A DNA stretch of 64,000 nucleotides, from contig JAWZYU010000020.1 in the NCBI GenBank assembly GCA_038380435.1, forward strand, positions 46,160,307 to 46,224,306, in the 5' to 3' direction. Position numbers and translations under genes: made by a program. The notes below the pieces were generated by a model. That model did no database searches and was not told the DNA's origin. It worked only from the letters and a program-made list of their open reading frames with translations. Source of the DNA: Ryuthela nishihirai (Eukaryota; Arthropoda; Arachnida; Araneae; Heptathelidae). Positions within the stretch are counted from its first letter, which is position 1. Every line of letters begins with the position of its first letter. Shown here piece by piece: positions 35,187-47,576 of the stretch.

Positions 35187-35852
35187 TACAAGGGTCATTC
35201 AAATGAAAAGTGGGCAGCCCCTATATCGGTAATGGACTGAGTGATCTTTGTGCCCTCACACAAGGAAACATATACGTAGAAGGAACTCATCAACACCAGA
35301 ATCAGTTGCAGGTATCAGCTTGAATATGACAGTTAATGTGTAGAGTCCAGATATATCTCGGAAGCATTCAAAGTTGAACATAGAAATTCAGCTGTCGCTA
35401 TCAAAGTCCACGCTGATCGAGTTTCTGGACTATGGTGATAGCATCAACTCACAACAATATTGGAAAACTAGAGCAATTGAAGGCAGACAATAAAGTTGAA
35501 ACATCCATGACTTTTGAGTAAAATGGTTGTTTTGTTGTATGACAATGTCTGTTCCCATACTACCACAGTAACGACAGTTTTGAACAGGTATAGTTGGGAA
35601 TGCACGGAACATCTCTTAGATTTTCACATTTCTGGATCTCTTAAAAAAAACACCAGGAAAAGAAGGGAGTTGAAGTCAAACGAAGAGGTTCAGTGCCTTA
35701 TGATAGACTTCCTCATGCAACAGCCAAAGTCACACTAGGAAAAACGGTATGTTGGAACAAATGTCTCAGTTGGCATGGTAAATTTGAACAGATCACTAAA
35801 TGATATACACTTCATTTCAGCTTGTCCACTTTTCATTTGAATGATGCTTGTA
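35187..35852 (+). mobile_element. mariner element, internally deleted, TA duplication
   Basis: The inverted ends TACAAGGGTCATTCAAATGA and its near-inverse (TCATTTGAATGATGCTTGTA) are flanked by TA at 35185-35186 and 35853-35854. The 666-bp length is about half that of a full mariner. The frame at 35514-35738 carries V-V-L-L-Y-D-N-V-C-S-H-T, the decayed form of the second catalytic Asp block (HDNARPH in active copies). The N-terminal part and most of the catalytic core are missing. Confidence 0.88.
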
Positions 35853-36024
35853 TAAATGACCTATATATATAAAAGTTATTGCACATTTTAACTACTTTTC
35901 TAGGTTTCAATCAACACTTTTATAGAGACTCAATGTAGGTGTACCATGTTGTATGATATCAGAATATTTTTATCAGTGAACTGGGACAAACAACAGCCCA
36001 AAGTATTGCACATGCTATATTCAT

Positions 36025-36075
36025 GTGATCTGTTCAAATTTACCATGCCAACTGAGACATTTGTTCCAACATACC
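36025..36075 (-). repeat. 51-bp fragment, perfect inverse of 35746-35796
   Basis: The 51 bp here are the exact reverse complement of 35746-35796 inside the neighbouring mariner element, so the two could form a long perfect hairpin in RNA. It probably comes from a second, inverted mariner copy. Confidence 0.9.
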
Positions 36076-36388
36076 ATTCTTGCAGATATACCATAAAATG
36101 CTGAATGGCAATGAATGGAATATTGTATAGCATGTGTCACTGAACATACTGTGCAGTGTTCAGTGACTCATGCCACATAACAGTGTTTGGCCAGGATATT
36201 TAGATGGGCGATAAAAGCATGATGTAACATTAGGGAGTGACTGTTTAGCTTACTCTGCAGCATTTTGGGTTGAGTTGCAAGATGTTTTGCAAGGTTTTAC
36301 CATTTTAAATTAATGTAAGCATTACACCCAATTTTATTTTGACATATTCTGCTGAATGTTTACCTTATGCACTGTTATAATAAAATAA

Positions 36389-36552
36389 ATACCCCCTCAA
36401 GCAGCTGCTTGCCACAGAGGTTTGACAAACCTGTCAGTTTATATGCCATAGTAAAATGTCTGTGAGGATGACAGTACCTCAGCAGAAAACAAACACAAAA
36501 CATCCATGCCTTACCCAGGGCTCGAACCCAGGTCCCTTTGGTCACTAGCCAA
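36389..36552 (-). mobile_element. SINE-B copy, partial head
   Basis: It runs from ACCCCCTCAAGCAGCTGCTT to the reversed box B GGGCTCGAACCCAGG and TCACTAGCCAAG, where it breaks off. Confidence 0.82.
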
Positions 36553-36690
36553 GTATTTTACTTTTAATATAAAACAAACCTAACCATCACAGTTTTCCTT
36601 CAATGAGAAAGCTGTAATCAGAATTTCAGCTGAATATTTGTGCAATATTTTTTATTTTTGCAGTGTACTCACTGAAATGTTTGCGTTGCA

Positions 36691-37990
36691 TGGCTGACTG
36701 AAATTTTGAATATTTTTTAGGATAAAGATGTTATTTCTAAGGATTTCACTAGAGATATTTTTTAAAAAGGTGATCTTAGTTCTTGTAATAATCATAGGGG
36801 AATTAGTCTACTTTCGGTTCCAGGCAGAGTTCTTTGCATGTTTGTGCATAATGGAATTTAGAAGTAGGTTGATGGACAATTGCGTGATGAACAATGTGGA
36901 TTCAGAAGTAGTAGGAGTTACATAAATAAAATATTTTCACTTAGGCAGATTCTTGAAAAATATTTAGAGTTTTAGAAACCTGTGGTTTCTAGCTTTATCG
37001 ATTTCAATAGAGCTTTTGACTTTTTGGTTGATCATTAGATCATATAGAATACCTGATAAGTTAACATAATGAAAGCTCTCTATACTGAGTCATGTGTGAG
37101 AGTTGGTAAGACTTGTAGCAATTGGTTTTGCATTACCAGTGGAGTTAGACAAGGGGGCATTTTGTCCGTCTCCTTAGTTTGGTTATTTATTGTGATATGC
37201 AGAATTCTTTGCAAGAGGAAGATTTTGACCTAAAATGGTCTAGAGATTTCAAAATTTCTTATTTAGATTATGTTGATTTGGCCCTATTGTGGCTAATGAT
37301 GTTGATGAGATGAATTCTTTCATTAGTGCTGTTTATGAGACTGGTAGTAAAGTAGGTTTGTTGAAAGCCAGAGAGAAAACTAAAGTGATGAAAGTAGGTC
37401 AGGCAGGCTATGGTTCAGTTAATCTGAATGGTTGCAGTCTTGAGTAGGTGTCTCAGTTTAATTATCTTGGGAGTTATGTAGCAGATACTGGTAATGTGCA
37501 ACATGAGATAAACAGATAAATAGGGATTGCTGCTGGGACTTTAGAATCTATGGAGTGGTGGAGAAATTGGTGTATACACCTAAAGACTAGAATTAGACTA
37601 CCTTATAATAGTTTGGTTCTCTCTAGAGTTAGTTATGGTACTGAAATGTGGACGCTTTGTAAACAAGATAGCAGAAAACTTGATTATTTTGATTCTAGAT
37701 GTTTATGTAGTATCTTGGGCATTAGGTGGTTCAACTTTGTAAGTAATGATGATGTTAGGTAAAGGAATTGGCAACCTCCTTTTAGTAGCACATTGTGCAG
37801 AGAGAGACTCCATTGGTTTGGCCATGCTGCCAGTATGCATAACTTTAGATTAGTGAATAAGGTTATGAATAGTATGCCTTAAGGCCTCAAAATGAGGGAG
37901 AGACATAAGAAGCAGTGGGCAGACAATGTAAAATAGGACCTTGCTAGAATTGGCATTAGAGTTTCCAAATGCAGCAGCAAGTAGGTGGTA
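36691..37990 (+). mobile_element. LINE fragment (RT and C-terminal region), heavily decayed
   Basis: It is colinear with 47893-49250: start GACTGAAATTTTGAAT, RT pieces, L-S-R-V-S-Y-G-T-E-M-W-T-L and L-C-S-I-L-G-I-R-W-F-N-F. At least a dozen stops and frameshifts are visible. Confidence 0.85.
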
Positions 37991-39342
37991 GATGGATGTG
38001 TAATTTATTTTTTTATTTGCTTGCTGTCTGTTTTGTTCTTGTATTTCTCCTGAAACAATTAATGCATATTTCATGTATATTAAAACTTTGAAGAGGAACA
38101 GAAAAGTGCAAAATTTGTGGGCAGTAAGCCAAGACAATTTCACTCTATTTAGATACAGGCAATTGTAGTACTTTGGTTTATCTATTTTGGAGTAGAATTT
38201 TATTTCATATATGCTCAAATAATTAAATGTAATAAGTGGGATATGTATTTAAATATTGCATTTTTATATTTGGTCTAATAAATAATTGTGCAACTTGCAT
38301 TTTTATAAAATATGAAGATTAAGAAGTGTTATAATTGTAGTCAGTATAATAATTATTGTGGCTTACTCTATTGATGATAAGCACAGAGTACAATTTGAAA
38401 ATAAAGGCTGAATATGTAACCATTTAAGGGTATAAAAATTTTGAAAAGTATAATCAACACAATTTTTTGCTGGTTTCTGTTTTATTGAGTACAGATAATA
38501 TTCTTAGTAGCATAGAATGGAAGAAAATAATTTTTGCTATTAAATTTAAAGTGCTTATTGTTAAAAGTCTGTGCAGAAATATTTAATATGATCAGAGTAG
38601 AACTTTAAAGGACTATCCAACTAGATGACATAGTGATCAAGGTGTAAGTACATGGTGAAATTAGCCTCCAATGAGGAGCTCCCTACACCAGGACATAGTG
38701 ATTTTAATTGCTTATTGGATTGATTTGCATTGTGCGATTAGCATCCTTGGTTGCATTGACAAATGCTTTGGTTATGCAAAGTGAGATCTGGAAAGACAGC
38801 ATAAATGAAAGCTTGTTCACACAATAAGTATGTAATGTAATCTATGTAAGTGACTAAAATTACTTAACAAATTGAGATGCTTATTGCAAAGAAAAAAATG
38901 TTCTTGGACTAGTTTTTCAGGAGAATTAAAAGAAAAGAATAGCAGTATTTCTTTTTGTGATGAAAGTAGATATTGTTGTTGATGTATGTTATAACCCCTA
39001 AACTACACAAATAGGATATTTTATGGAAATATTTTAAATTAATACAGTAAGGATGGAATCTCAACATCTTAGTGTTAACAGAAATTTTGTGAAAATAGTG
39101 AAAAATGGAGTTTTCAAAAATAATGCTTCAATTGTTTATGTCTGTGATAATGCAGTGCCCCAAAAGTAATTGTCACCAGACATATATAATACTTGACTGA
39201 ATTTATGCACCCAGGCTATTTGAAAAATTTTCCAGGGCTGTTTTCTTTTTCAAGGGCTTTAAAATTTAAATAAATGGACAGATAAAGGGGTTCTCAAAAC
39301 TTTAAATGTAGCCTTGGTAGATCTTCAATTGTGCACTATATA

Positions 39343-40771
39343 CAGGGTGATTCAAAAGGTCTTAGACAAACTGTACAGTTAGGTCAGGAATACAAAAACA
39401 AACCATTTTTACATAGGTGCATATAGCCACAAATGCCACCTGAGTGTGCTAGAGGTACAGGAAGAATCAAAAAACCTTTAGAAACAAGTAAGGTATAACA
39501 ACATGTTTATTAGACATTGTGTTTACAATTTCAGAGTAAATGCTCAAAGTTCTTTCCATCTGCAGCAATACATGCCTCACAACGTCGACACATGGATCGG
39601 CAAACGTGTTCAAGAATGCCAGGCCTTTTGCAGACACGTGCTGCTGCTTCAACGACTTTTGCGATCAAGTCAGAGTCGGAGGCTACGGGGGTTTCGTACA
39701 TAAGGCTTTTGTGGTAACCCCAGAGGAAGAAATCAATGGGGACAAGTTAGGTGATCTTGGTGGCCAAGTTGACAGGTCTGCCCTGACCAATCCATCGCAC
39801 AGTGAAGGTGCTGTTGAGATACTCGTGCACAACCAAGGTGAAATGTGTGGGCTCCCCATCGTGCTGAAACCACATGCGTCAGCGCACAGATACAGGAACA
39901 TCATGCAGTAGTTCTGGCAAGACTTCCTCCAGGAATATCCAATAATTATGCCCGTCTAGTCGTGATGGAAGAAGGTATGGCCAAGCAAACCGTCTCCAAC
40001 AATGCCCGCCCAAACATGGTTAACCGGTGTTGCGCAGCATGGGGGCATTGTAGCTCGTGGGTTGTCGTGCCCACATATGCAAATTATGAACATTAACAAC
40101 ATCCTCATGTGAGAAGGTAGCTTCATTGGTGAAGAGAACCAATGTTGGAAATTCCGGCTGTGCAACACATTTTTGCAAAAATCAATGTGTGAATTCCAGA
40201 TGCGGGTGGTAATTTTCTTCTTCCAATGACTGGACCCATTGCATGGTGAAAGGGTGTAACAACTCCTCATGTAACACTTGCCACACACTGGGTTGAGGTA
40301 ATGAATGTTATGCAAAATAGCTCGTATACTTGTACTTGGATTGCATTCAATTTCATTTAAGACCGCTTCTTCCATGACAAGTGTTCAGTCCCGACCACAA
40401 TGGCTGTTTACTTCAAAATATCCAGTTTCACACAATCTGTGGTTCAAACGCACAAATGTTTGATGATGTGCCATGCGTCTGTTTGGGGACCGTTCACTAT
40501 ATAATTGCACCGTGGCTCGCCCATTTCCATTTGCTGCCCCATAAGCTAAGTGCATATCTGCCATCTCAGTATTACTGTAACGATGCATCCTATTCCCGCA
40601 ATATCAATGACTCGAATGATGACTCATGCTGCCCAACTCAATTTCTGGCAAATAATGTCCTCTAGCACACTCGGGTGGAGTTTGCGGCTATATGTTCCTA
40701 TGTAAAAATGGTTTGTTTTTGTATTCCTGACCCACCTTTATGTTTTGTCTAAGACCTTTTGAATTACCCTG
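39343..40771 (-). mobile_element. Tc1/mariner-superfamily element of the DUF4817 type with long terminal repeats
   Basis: TA flanks (39341-39342 and 40772-40773) enclose 1,429 bp. The inverted ends are unusually long, about 110-120 bp, starting CAGGGTRATTCAAAAGGTCT. Minus-strand frames give the N-terminal part (M-H-R-Y-S-N-T-E-M-A-D-M-H, 40385-40588), the core (A-V-L-N-E-I-E-C-N-P-S-T-S and W-A-G-I-V-G-D, 39956-40375) and P-P-R-S-P-N-L-S-P-L (39683-39904). The usual SPDLNPLD end motif has lost its acidic residues and the frames are broken, so it is inactive. Confidence 0.9.
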
Positions 40772-41167
40772 TATATAGTACAGATATTTCAACTTTGGGA
40801 CTTAAGAAGTTCTTTAGCTGCCGTTATTTCCATATGGTATGTGATTAAGTCATAGCAAAAGTATGAGGGTGAATTTTTTTAAAAAGATTTCTTTTGGCAT
40901 AGAATGGAAAAAATAATTCTTAGATGGAATGAATATACTTTCTTTTGCAGAATATTATTATTATTATCAATATGTTTATAATTTTTTGTTTTCGCATTAG
41001 AAATATATCATTTAAATAAATTCTAGGGTAATGCAAACATAATGAATGTTTTGCAAATTCTAAGTTGTAAAATTATTTTTTAGGTATATATCTGAAACTA
41101 GCTCTGTGGTTTCAGCTTTTTCCAGAAATTTAATTTACCTAAGCTTTATTTTAATATTTCATTACAG

Positions 41168-41319
41168 GATTTCAAGCAAGCTGTAGAAAAAGCAAATGAA
41201 GAAAAGGGTGCTCCCATAGTTCCAGATGAAGTTTTAAATCAAATTCTAAATCACCTTCCACAACTTCAGCGTCTCAATGAAAATCTACTGATGGACCTAA
41301 AAGATAGAATACAACGCTG
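41168..41319 (+). CDS. FGD6: FGD-like gene, DH-domain exon 2
   Basis: The exon spans 152 nt, from a TTACAG acceptor to a GTGAAT donor. It encodes D-F-K-Q-A-V-E-K-A through L-L-M-D-L-K-D-R-I-Q-R and a split Trp codon. This is the first third of the DH helical bundle, where FGD proteins have a conserved LP.L..LN..LL..L..R...W pattern, which is visible here. Confidence 0.92.
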
Positions 41320-41459
41320 GTGAATATGCAACTCATTCTGGTTTAATATGCAATGTTTATTTTTTAAACATATTGAAACATATATTTAATACACTATTAT
41401 TAATTATATCTGTTTTTTATATTTGATATTAATCAATCTGTTTTTTTTCACAGTCCTCT

Positions 41460-42060
41460 ATTTTATGCACTAGACTTTTTTACCTGCTGCAATTAATGGT
41501 TGTTAATGCACAAAATCCTGCTACCGTTCCTACACATCCAAACTCGATGTGATGAAAAGGTTTGAAGCCATGGACTAGACTGCATCAGCTTTCAAGTACT
41601 TGGCTGACAAATCCCCTTGATTCAGTGAAGCGAAAATTAAAGAAGGAATTTTTGTGGGTCCTCAGATCTGCAAGCTGTTCAGAGACCAGATGTTCAATAA
41701 CTGCTTCTGGGTGATGAGAAAAAGGCTTGGGACGTGTTTCATCTCGTGTCAACTAAATTCCTCAGGAATGTCAGGGCAGACAACTACAAGAAATTGGTTA
41801 AGGACATATTATTTATGTATCACAAACTTGGCTGCAATATGTCCTTAAAGAATCACTTTCTCCATTTCCACTTAGATTTCTTCCCTGACAACTGTGGCAT
41901 GGTTAGTGATGAGCACAGTGAACATTTTCACCAGGATATTGCAACGATGGAGAAATGATACCAGGGAAACTGGTCCATTTCAAAGTTGGCTGACTTGCAA
42001 GAGATGATCCTGAGCAGCTCTGCAAGTGATGGGCAAAGTGACGTTGGAAGTAGAAGCAGT
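41460..42060 (+). pseudogene. Remnant of a mobile-element-associated protein
   Basis: Two frames (41654-41848 and 41734-41958, joined by frameshifts) give E-G-I-F-V-G-P-Q-I, then A-D-N-Y-K-K-L-V, N-M-S-L-K-N-H-F-L-H-F-H-L-D-F-F-P and H-Q-D-I-A-T-M-E-K, followed by a stop and Y-Q-G-N-W. I know this H-L-D-F-F-P..H-Q-D-I..M-E..Y-Q-G-x-W block as a module repeated across arthropod genomes, probably as part of a DNA transposon. The exact superfamily is uncertain. Confidence 0.55.
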
Positions 42061-43320
42061 GTTTTACTGATACATATCATATGTACTATTATTCTATTCT
42101 ATAAGAAACTATTGTGGATTTCTCAGAAATCATAGCCAATTTTGCATTTTCATTGTCATATTCGTGTTCAGCACCTTGAAATCTTTAAGAAATGGCTACT
42201 TTTATTTCAGAGGCATGACTTTTATGAAAATTTGTTACCCAGTGTAATTTATAAGAGTAATTTAGTTTGAATACTGTAAATGCTTAGAATAATGTTAATT
42301 TTATATTCCAATGCCAAAAATATTGGGAATATGTAAAATTATGCAAAATAAAGTATATTGCAAAAATTGTAAAAATATGGTAGAATGAAGTTGTGACATG
42401 TTTAGGTTTATATTGCAGAAACACGTTCATTCTGGGTATAGAGGAAAAATTAGTTTGAGCCAGGTGAGATGTGAACCCATGACCTCCTGGTAACATGTTA
42501 TCAGAAGATCTTGGGTTCATATCCCACTGCACTCAAGACAACTTTTCTTCTAAACTCAGACTGTTCATAGCATAACAGTTGTGTAGCTGTAATTGCTTCA
42601 TATTAAACATCTTCATTGTTTAAAAATATGATAGTTAAATTTGGTAGCTGGAAGTTTATAAAATATTATGATTCAGTAAAGAAATATGGCATTTCATAGG
42701 AGTGCAGAAGCAGAAAGGCAACTGACTTCCAAAAAGCAATCACTTCCAAAAAGCTCATGAGCATAAATAGCATGAAAAAAAAAACACGCACTTCAAAGTT
42801 AGTGATCTCCTCATACTGGGAACAAATATGTCCTTTTTTAAACCTCCCCTGACCAAAATTCTATGGACAGTCCTGTTTCTCACCCTGCTATGAATTAAAC
42901 AATGCTGCTCATTAACTTTAGGGCTGTGTTATTGTAATATTTATGGTTTTTGGAGTCCAAAATTTGGCATTTGTGGCAATTTACTTACCTCTTAATGTGA
43001 TATATTTCTTAATTAGTGAAAAAGATGCTATTGAAAAACTATAGAACTTTTATCTTACTTTTGCAACATGAAAGCATCGAATTCCACTCTTTGGTTTAAT
43101 ATCTTGCACTAATTTAATTTATAGATATATACTGTAAGATGTATCTACTGGATTTTGTGTACACTTGGTTTATGAATGACTATTCTGTTTAGAACTAAGA
43201 AGATTAGTATCCCAAAGCATTCAGTATCTTCAACTGGAAATTCATATAGCTGTTGATGTCACTAAGTAATTATTTATCAGTTTGATTTTTCAGCATAAAT
43301 ATGTTTATTTTTCTATTTTG

Positions 43321-43384
43321 TATTTCTGCTGAGGTCTCTCCATCCTCACAGACCTTTTTTATATATATAGTGTATTATACTGAC
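43321..43384 (+). mobile_element. SINE-B short fragment
   Basis: It matches TATTTCTGCTGAGGTCTC, CATCCTCACAGACC and then a decayed TATACTGACA. Confidence 0.6.
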
Positions 43385-43882
43385 AAAGGGTGAAGTAAGA
43401 TCAGTATGCTAAAAGCTAGATTTGAAAAAAAAAAATTTTTTTTCTGTAATTTCTTTATTTGTTCACAGAATAGTTTAAATATTTAGCAATATTTCCCCCC
43501 CCCCAAAAAAAAAAACAGTTTAAATGATTTAGCTGTTGGTAATTTTTAAGGGGAATTTTGAATTTATTGATTCTGTGTTTATTATATCTACTAACACAAA
43601 TTAATTATTATTTTGATATTTCTGTTTGAAATTTCTTTCTTTTAATTGCCTAAATAATCTGAGGTTAAATTGCTGAAGTTAAATTTATATAGAATACTTA
43701 TTTATTAATGCCATCTAACAATGTGAATAAAGGATTTGAAATTACCACTCATTTAATTTTAAATAATCAGATTCTTTTTTGTCTAGTTTTTGTTTTGCAG
43801 CAGTTAAAAAGAATTTTTACAATAACATAAATATTTGAAATCCAATGTATGTATTTGATGCTTCACATGAAATTTTTTTTAG

Positions 43883-44039
43883 GGATGAAGTGGGTAAGAT
43901 AGCAGATGTTATTGTTAAAATAGGACCTTTCCTAAAACTATATTCCTGGTATATTCAAGATTTTGAATCAACAGCGACACTGTTAGAGGAATCTCGAAGA
44001 AAATATCCCATGTTTTGTCAGTTCATTAAGGAATTTGAG
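43883..44039 (+). CDS. FGD6: FGD-like gene, DH-domain exon 3
   Basis: The first base completes the split Trp codon. It then encodes D-E-V-G-K-I-A-D-V-I-V-K to F-C-Q-F-I-K-E-F-E. The pattern GPFLKLYSWYI followed by a charged helix is the standard middle of an FGD-type DH domain. The donor is GTTTGT, weaker than the others. Confidence 0.92.
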
Positions 44040-44896
44040 GTTTGTTTTGTGTTATAAGTCTAATCCTGAATGACATTTTTATGTTAGAAAGAAATATGTA
44101 ATTTCCCAAAAATTTATGGTTTACAGATTAAGGGTGTGCCGTATGTGTAATTTTTATAGACATTTAATCTGATAAAGATATTGCTTAAATAAAGTATGTT
44201 TTAGCATTTAATGAAATCAGAAGCAAATTATAGTGCAGAATCTTAAGCTGTCTCCAAAAATATCCTACCATCAAAAAAATTCACAAAATGCTTTAAGTCC
44301 TTTAAAGAGAATTTTTAAAGTAGTGCTCTACACCTTGAAACATTTGATAGCATTTCATAAATATATGCATGTGGAATAATTAAAATTAAGTTGAATATAT
44401 TTCTAAATTCAAAATAAACATTCAGATAAATAAATACCCTTAGGTACAATATTTGTGAAAGAAGTTTTTAATCTGATGATTTTGTATCATAAAAATATAT
44501 TTGAATTTATTGTTTTAAGAATATAATGCAAGTTTGGAGAAAAATTTCTGTATTGAGATTCTGTTGTTAAAATACTGAAAATTTTTGCTGAGGTCAAGAA
44601 TTAGACAGCATTTTGATCTAGCAGCAATTTTTCCTTTCCATGGACCTTTTTTAGTTATTGAATGTTTTTCATTTTCTTTGTTGTTGTTGTTGTTGTTGTT
44701 GTTAAGTTCCATTGAGTAGGCATAGACTCCTGATGACTCTTAAGTACAAATGCTCTCCATTCCTTTCTGTCATTTGCTACTTCTTATAGTTGTTCTAAGG
44801 ATATCCCTGTAGCTTCTTTTATGTTGTCCATCCACTCGTTCACTGTCTTCTTCCCTTCATCTTTCGAAGCGTGACTGCTTTTTCCAATGAGTTGTC

Positions 44897-45128
44897 CCAT
44901 CCGTCGGATGGGACGTTAAGCCATGGCCCCATATGCAGGAGAACTATACACTATGCACGTTGAAGAACACACTGGATGGCCTTGACGGGAAGCTACCATC
45001 TGTCTTCCAACAGTTGTTTCAGTGGGTCTCCTCCTCCAACCTTCTCTGAGCCTTCGGGGTCCTTGTGACTTGGCCATTTAGCCCAACGTGTGCAAAAAAA
45101 GTGCCACTCAGAGGTAAAACAAACCAAA
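44897..45128 (+). mobile_element. SINE-A copy, 5'-truncated, inside an RTE-like LINE
   Basis: Only the 3' half is present, from CCATCCGTCGGATGGGACGTT to the tail. TCCAATGAGTTGTC is duplicated exactly (44883-44896 and 45129-45142). The host sequence is the 3' region of the minus-strand LINE at 44680-46600. Confidence 0.9.
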
Positions 45129-45799
45129 TCCAATGAGTTGTCTGCTTGCATCACCTGTCTAAAATAAGTTAATTTAAGTTTCAGCATCATGGCCTCAAAC
45201 AAGCAAGTAGGCCTTATCTGCTCCAGAATGTTTTTATTGGTTCTCTTTGCAGTCCATGGAATCCTCAGCAGTCTTCTCTAGCACCACAGCTCAAAAGCAT
45301 CAATTTTTCTACTTTCACTCTTTTGAAGAGTCCAGCTTTCACATCCATACATCACCACAGGGAACACTACTTTGACTATCCTTATTTTAGTTGTCATACA
45401 AATGTCCTCATCTTTCATTATTTTAAATAGGCCTGCCATTGTTGATCTGCCCAAAATTAAACTTCTTACATCTTTTGCACATCCTCCATTGCTATCTAGT
45501 CTTAATAAGTCCAAGAGCATAAATCTCTTCACCTCCTCTATTTGTTCATTATCAATCTTAAAATTCATCATATTATCAGTTGACATAACTTTAGTTTTCT
45601 TGACTTTAGCATCAGACCTGATTTCGAACTTTCTATCCTGACCTTAATCATCAGTCTCTTCAAGCCTTCCTCACCTTCAGCTAAAAAAAATGGTATCATC
45701 TGTGTATTTTGAATTGTTGATTTTATGGCCTCCTATTCTGATTCCAGCTTCCTCCTCTTTAAGTCCTACCATTCTCATTATTTTCTCACTATACAGATT

Positions 45800-45925
45800 A
45801 AATACCCCCTCAAGCAGCTGCTTGCCACAGAGGTCTGACAGGAGCCTGTCAGTTTATATGCCATAGTAGAAGGTCTGTGAAGATGGCAGGACCTCAGCAG
45901 AAAAATAACACATACATCTATGCCT
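45800..45925 (-). mobile_element. SINE-B copy, truncated, inside the RTE-like LINE
   Basis: It runs from AATACCCCCTCAAGCAGCTG to CCTCAGCAGAAAAATAACAC and a short CATCTATGCCTTA. It splits the RTE-like LINE on the minus strand. Confidence 0.8.
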
Positions 45926-47378
45926 TATGGGGACGAAATACATCTCTGTCTCATTCTCTATCTCCAAATTCAATCCTTACTGTGTGTAACTTAGTAAGCC
46001 TCTTGTCCAGTGCAGATTCCCTCCATAAGGAGAATCAGGTGTTCAGGTATACCCATTGTTCTCAGTACATTCCATAATCTTTCATGATCTATGCAGTCAA
46101 AAGCTTTACTGTAGTCAATAAAGCACAGATAAGTATAATTTTGAAATTCTCTTGATCTCCATAATCCATGGTATATTTGCTATCTGATCCTGTGCTCCTC
46201 TTCCCTTTTTAAATCCAGCTTACTCTTTTGGCTATTCCCTTTCCATGTAGAGTTCAAGTCTTCTCTATGGGATCTTAAGTAAAACTTTGCTGGCATGTAG
46301 GAACAAAGCAATCGTTCAATTATTAGCACATTCTCTAGAGTCTCCTTTTTTTGGAATGGAATGTAAATCGACCTTTTCCAGTCTTTGGGCCATACTTTCC
46401 ACACATTATTACAAACTGCCTCTAGGGCCTTGATGGCCTCATCTCCTACCTCCTTAAACATTTCTATTGGTATTCCATCAATACCAGGCACCTTTCCATT
46501 TGCCATTGTGTGCTCACTGCCCACCTCATTACACTCTCTGTCACCATCGGTTCTTCGCTGTACTATTTTTTTTCTCAAATGTGCTATCATTCAATGTGCT
46601 ATCAATTAAATTGGTCATTTAATTACAGAAATTATTAAAATGGTCTATGGTATTTCCTTTATTATTCTCTTCCTCTATTTGTCGACATTCCATGTTAAGA
46701 ATCATATGCCATTAAACCATCTTCCCAAATATTTTATTTGGGAGATTGCCTTATGTGTATGATATTTAATTTATAATTGCAGTTAGTTAATTGTTTGTTT
46801 CTAATGCTAATTACTGTCGTCAACTTTAGCTAATAGCAATTTTAGTGCCAAAATCAGGAAAAATGTTGGCATGAGTGGGACCTGTTAAAAAACCTGGTTA
46901 CATTTTTGGTACTCTTGCCATCTAAGATATCAAGTGTGTTTAATTTTAGAGTTACATTCCAGTTCTGTGGCTTACATTTTGGAATTAGGAAATTTACAAT
47001 TAGGAATCCCTGATGTCAAAAGACACTTTGCTCATATTAATCAAACAGACCAATATATTGCCTCCCTATGGAGGTGTTATTTTTAACCATCCACATGTTT
47101 CAATGTTAACAGTAAGACATGATGTTACAAATGCAAAGAAAATGTAACAGATATACATTTTTTAGTATGCTAAAAAAGTTTATATTGGTTTGAGTGAGAC
47201 CTGAACACATGATTGTGTAATAGGAGATCACGAGTCCAGTTTCTGTGGACCTATGTCAGGTTTTCTTCTATATGAGTAATTTCTTGTGTGTTTTTAACAT
47301 CATTGCAATAGTTAGTAAATTAAATATATGCACTTGTTATTTCATGTTGATAATAATTATTTATTATGTTTATACCAG

Positions 47379-47576
47379 ATGAGTCCAAGGTGCAAAAGAT
47401 TAGCATTGAATCATTATATGTTAAAGCCAGTTCAGCGAATACCTCAATACCGGTTGTTATTGCAAGAATATTTGCATCACCTACCAGAAAATTCACCTGA
47501 CTACCAAGATACACAAACAGCTCTACAAATTGTTACTGAGGTTGCGAGCCATGCCAATGAGAGTATGAAACAGGGT
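47379..47576 (+). CDS. FGD6: FGD-like gene, DH-domain exon 4 (CR3 helix)
   Basis: This 66-codon exon starts M-S-P-R-C and ends M-K-Q-G. It carries the DH signature LKPVQRIPQYRLLL, the conserved helix that contacts the GTPase in Dbl-family factors. This motif is the strongest single piece of evidence for the gene's identity. The acceptor is TATACCAG and the donor GTAAGT. Confidence 0.97.

Larger units (their letters stand above)
29659..41167 (+). other. Intron 3 of the FGD-like gene (11.5 kb)
   Basis: It runs from GTTAGT to ..TTACAG. It contains a Tc1-like element, a deleted mariner, a DUF4817-type mariner, a decayed LINE, a small terminal-repeat element and three SINE-B copies. I see nothing recognisable in 29734-31560, 33540-33960, 34170-35180, 36080-36388, 37995-39336 or 40775-41165. 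Hyphenated hAT-like end motifs near 29966 and 31425 were too weak to call. Confidence 0.65.
41320..43882 (+). other. Intron 4 of the FGD-like gene
   Basis: It contains a transposon-associated coding remnant (41460-42060) and a SINE-B fragment. Nothing else is recognised in 42060-43320 or 43390-43880, apart from tRNA-box-like words near 42470 and 42510 that I could not assign to a repeat family. Confidence 0.6.
44680..46600 (-). mobile_element. RTE/BovB-like LINE, 3' part, interrupted by SINE-A and SINE-B
   Basis: Minus-strand frames read N-G-K-V-P-G-I-D-G-I-P-I-E-M-F-K (46180-46590), F-I-D-Y-S-K-A-F-D-C-I-D-H (about 46060-46120, RT block) and T-K-I-R-I-V-K-V-V-F-P-V-V-M-Y-G-C-E-S-W-T (45278-45586). 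The RNA end is at 44680-44704, where the + strand has a GTT run, meaning an (AAC)n tail. That tail and the adjacent GAGTAGGCATAGACTC region resemble RTE-type LINE ends. The 5' part and endonuclease are absent. Confidence 0.85.
44040..47378 (+). other. Intron 5 of the FGD-like gene
   Basis: It contains an RTE-like LINE on the minus strand with a SINE-A and a SINE-B inserted in it. Nothing is recognised in 44040-44670 or 46720-47370. Confidence 0.6.
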
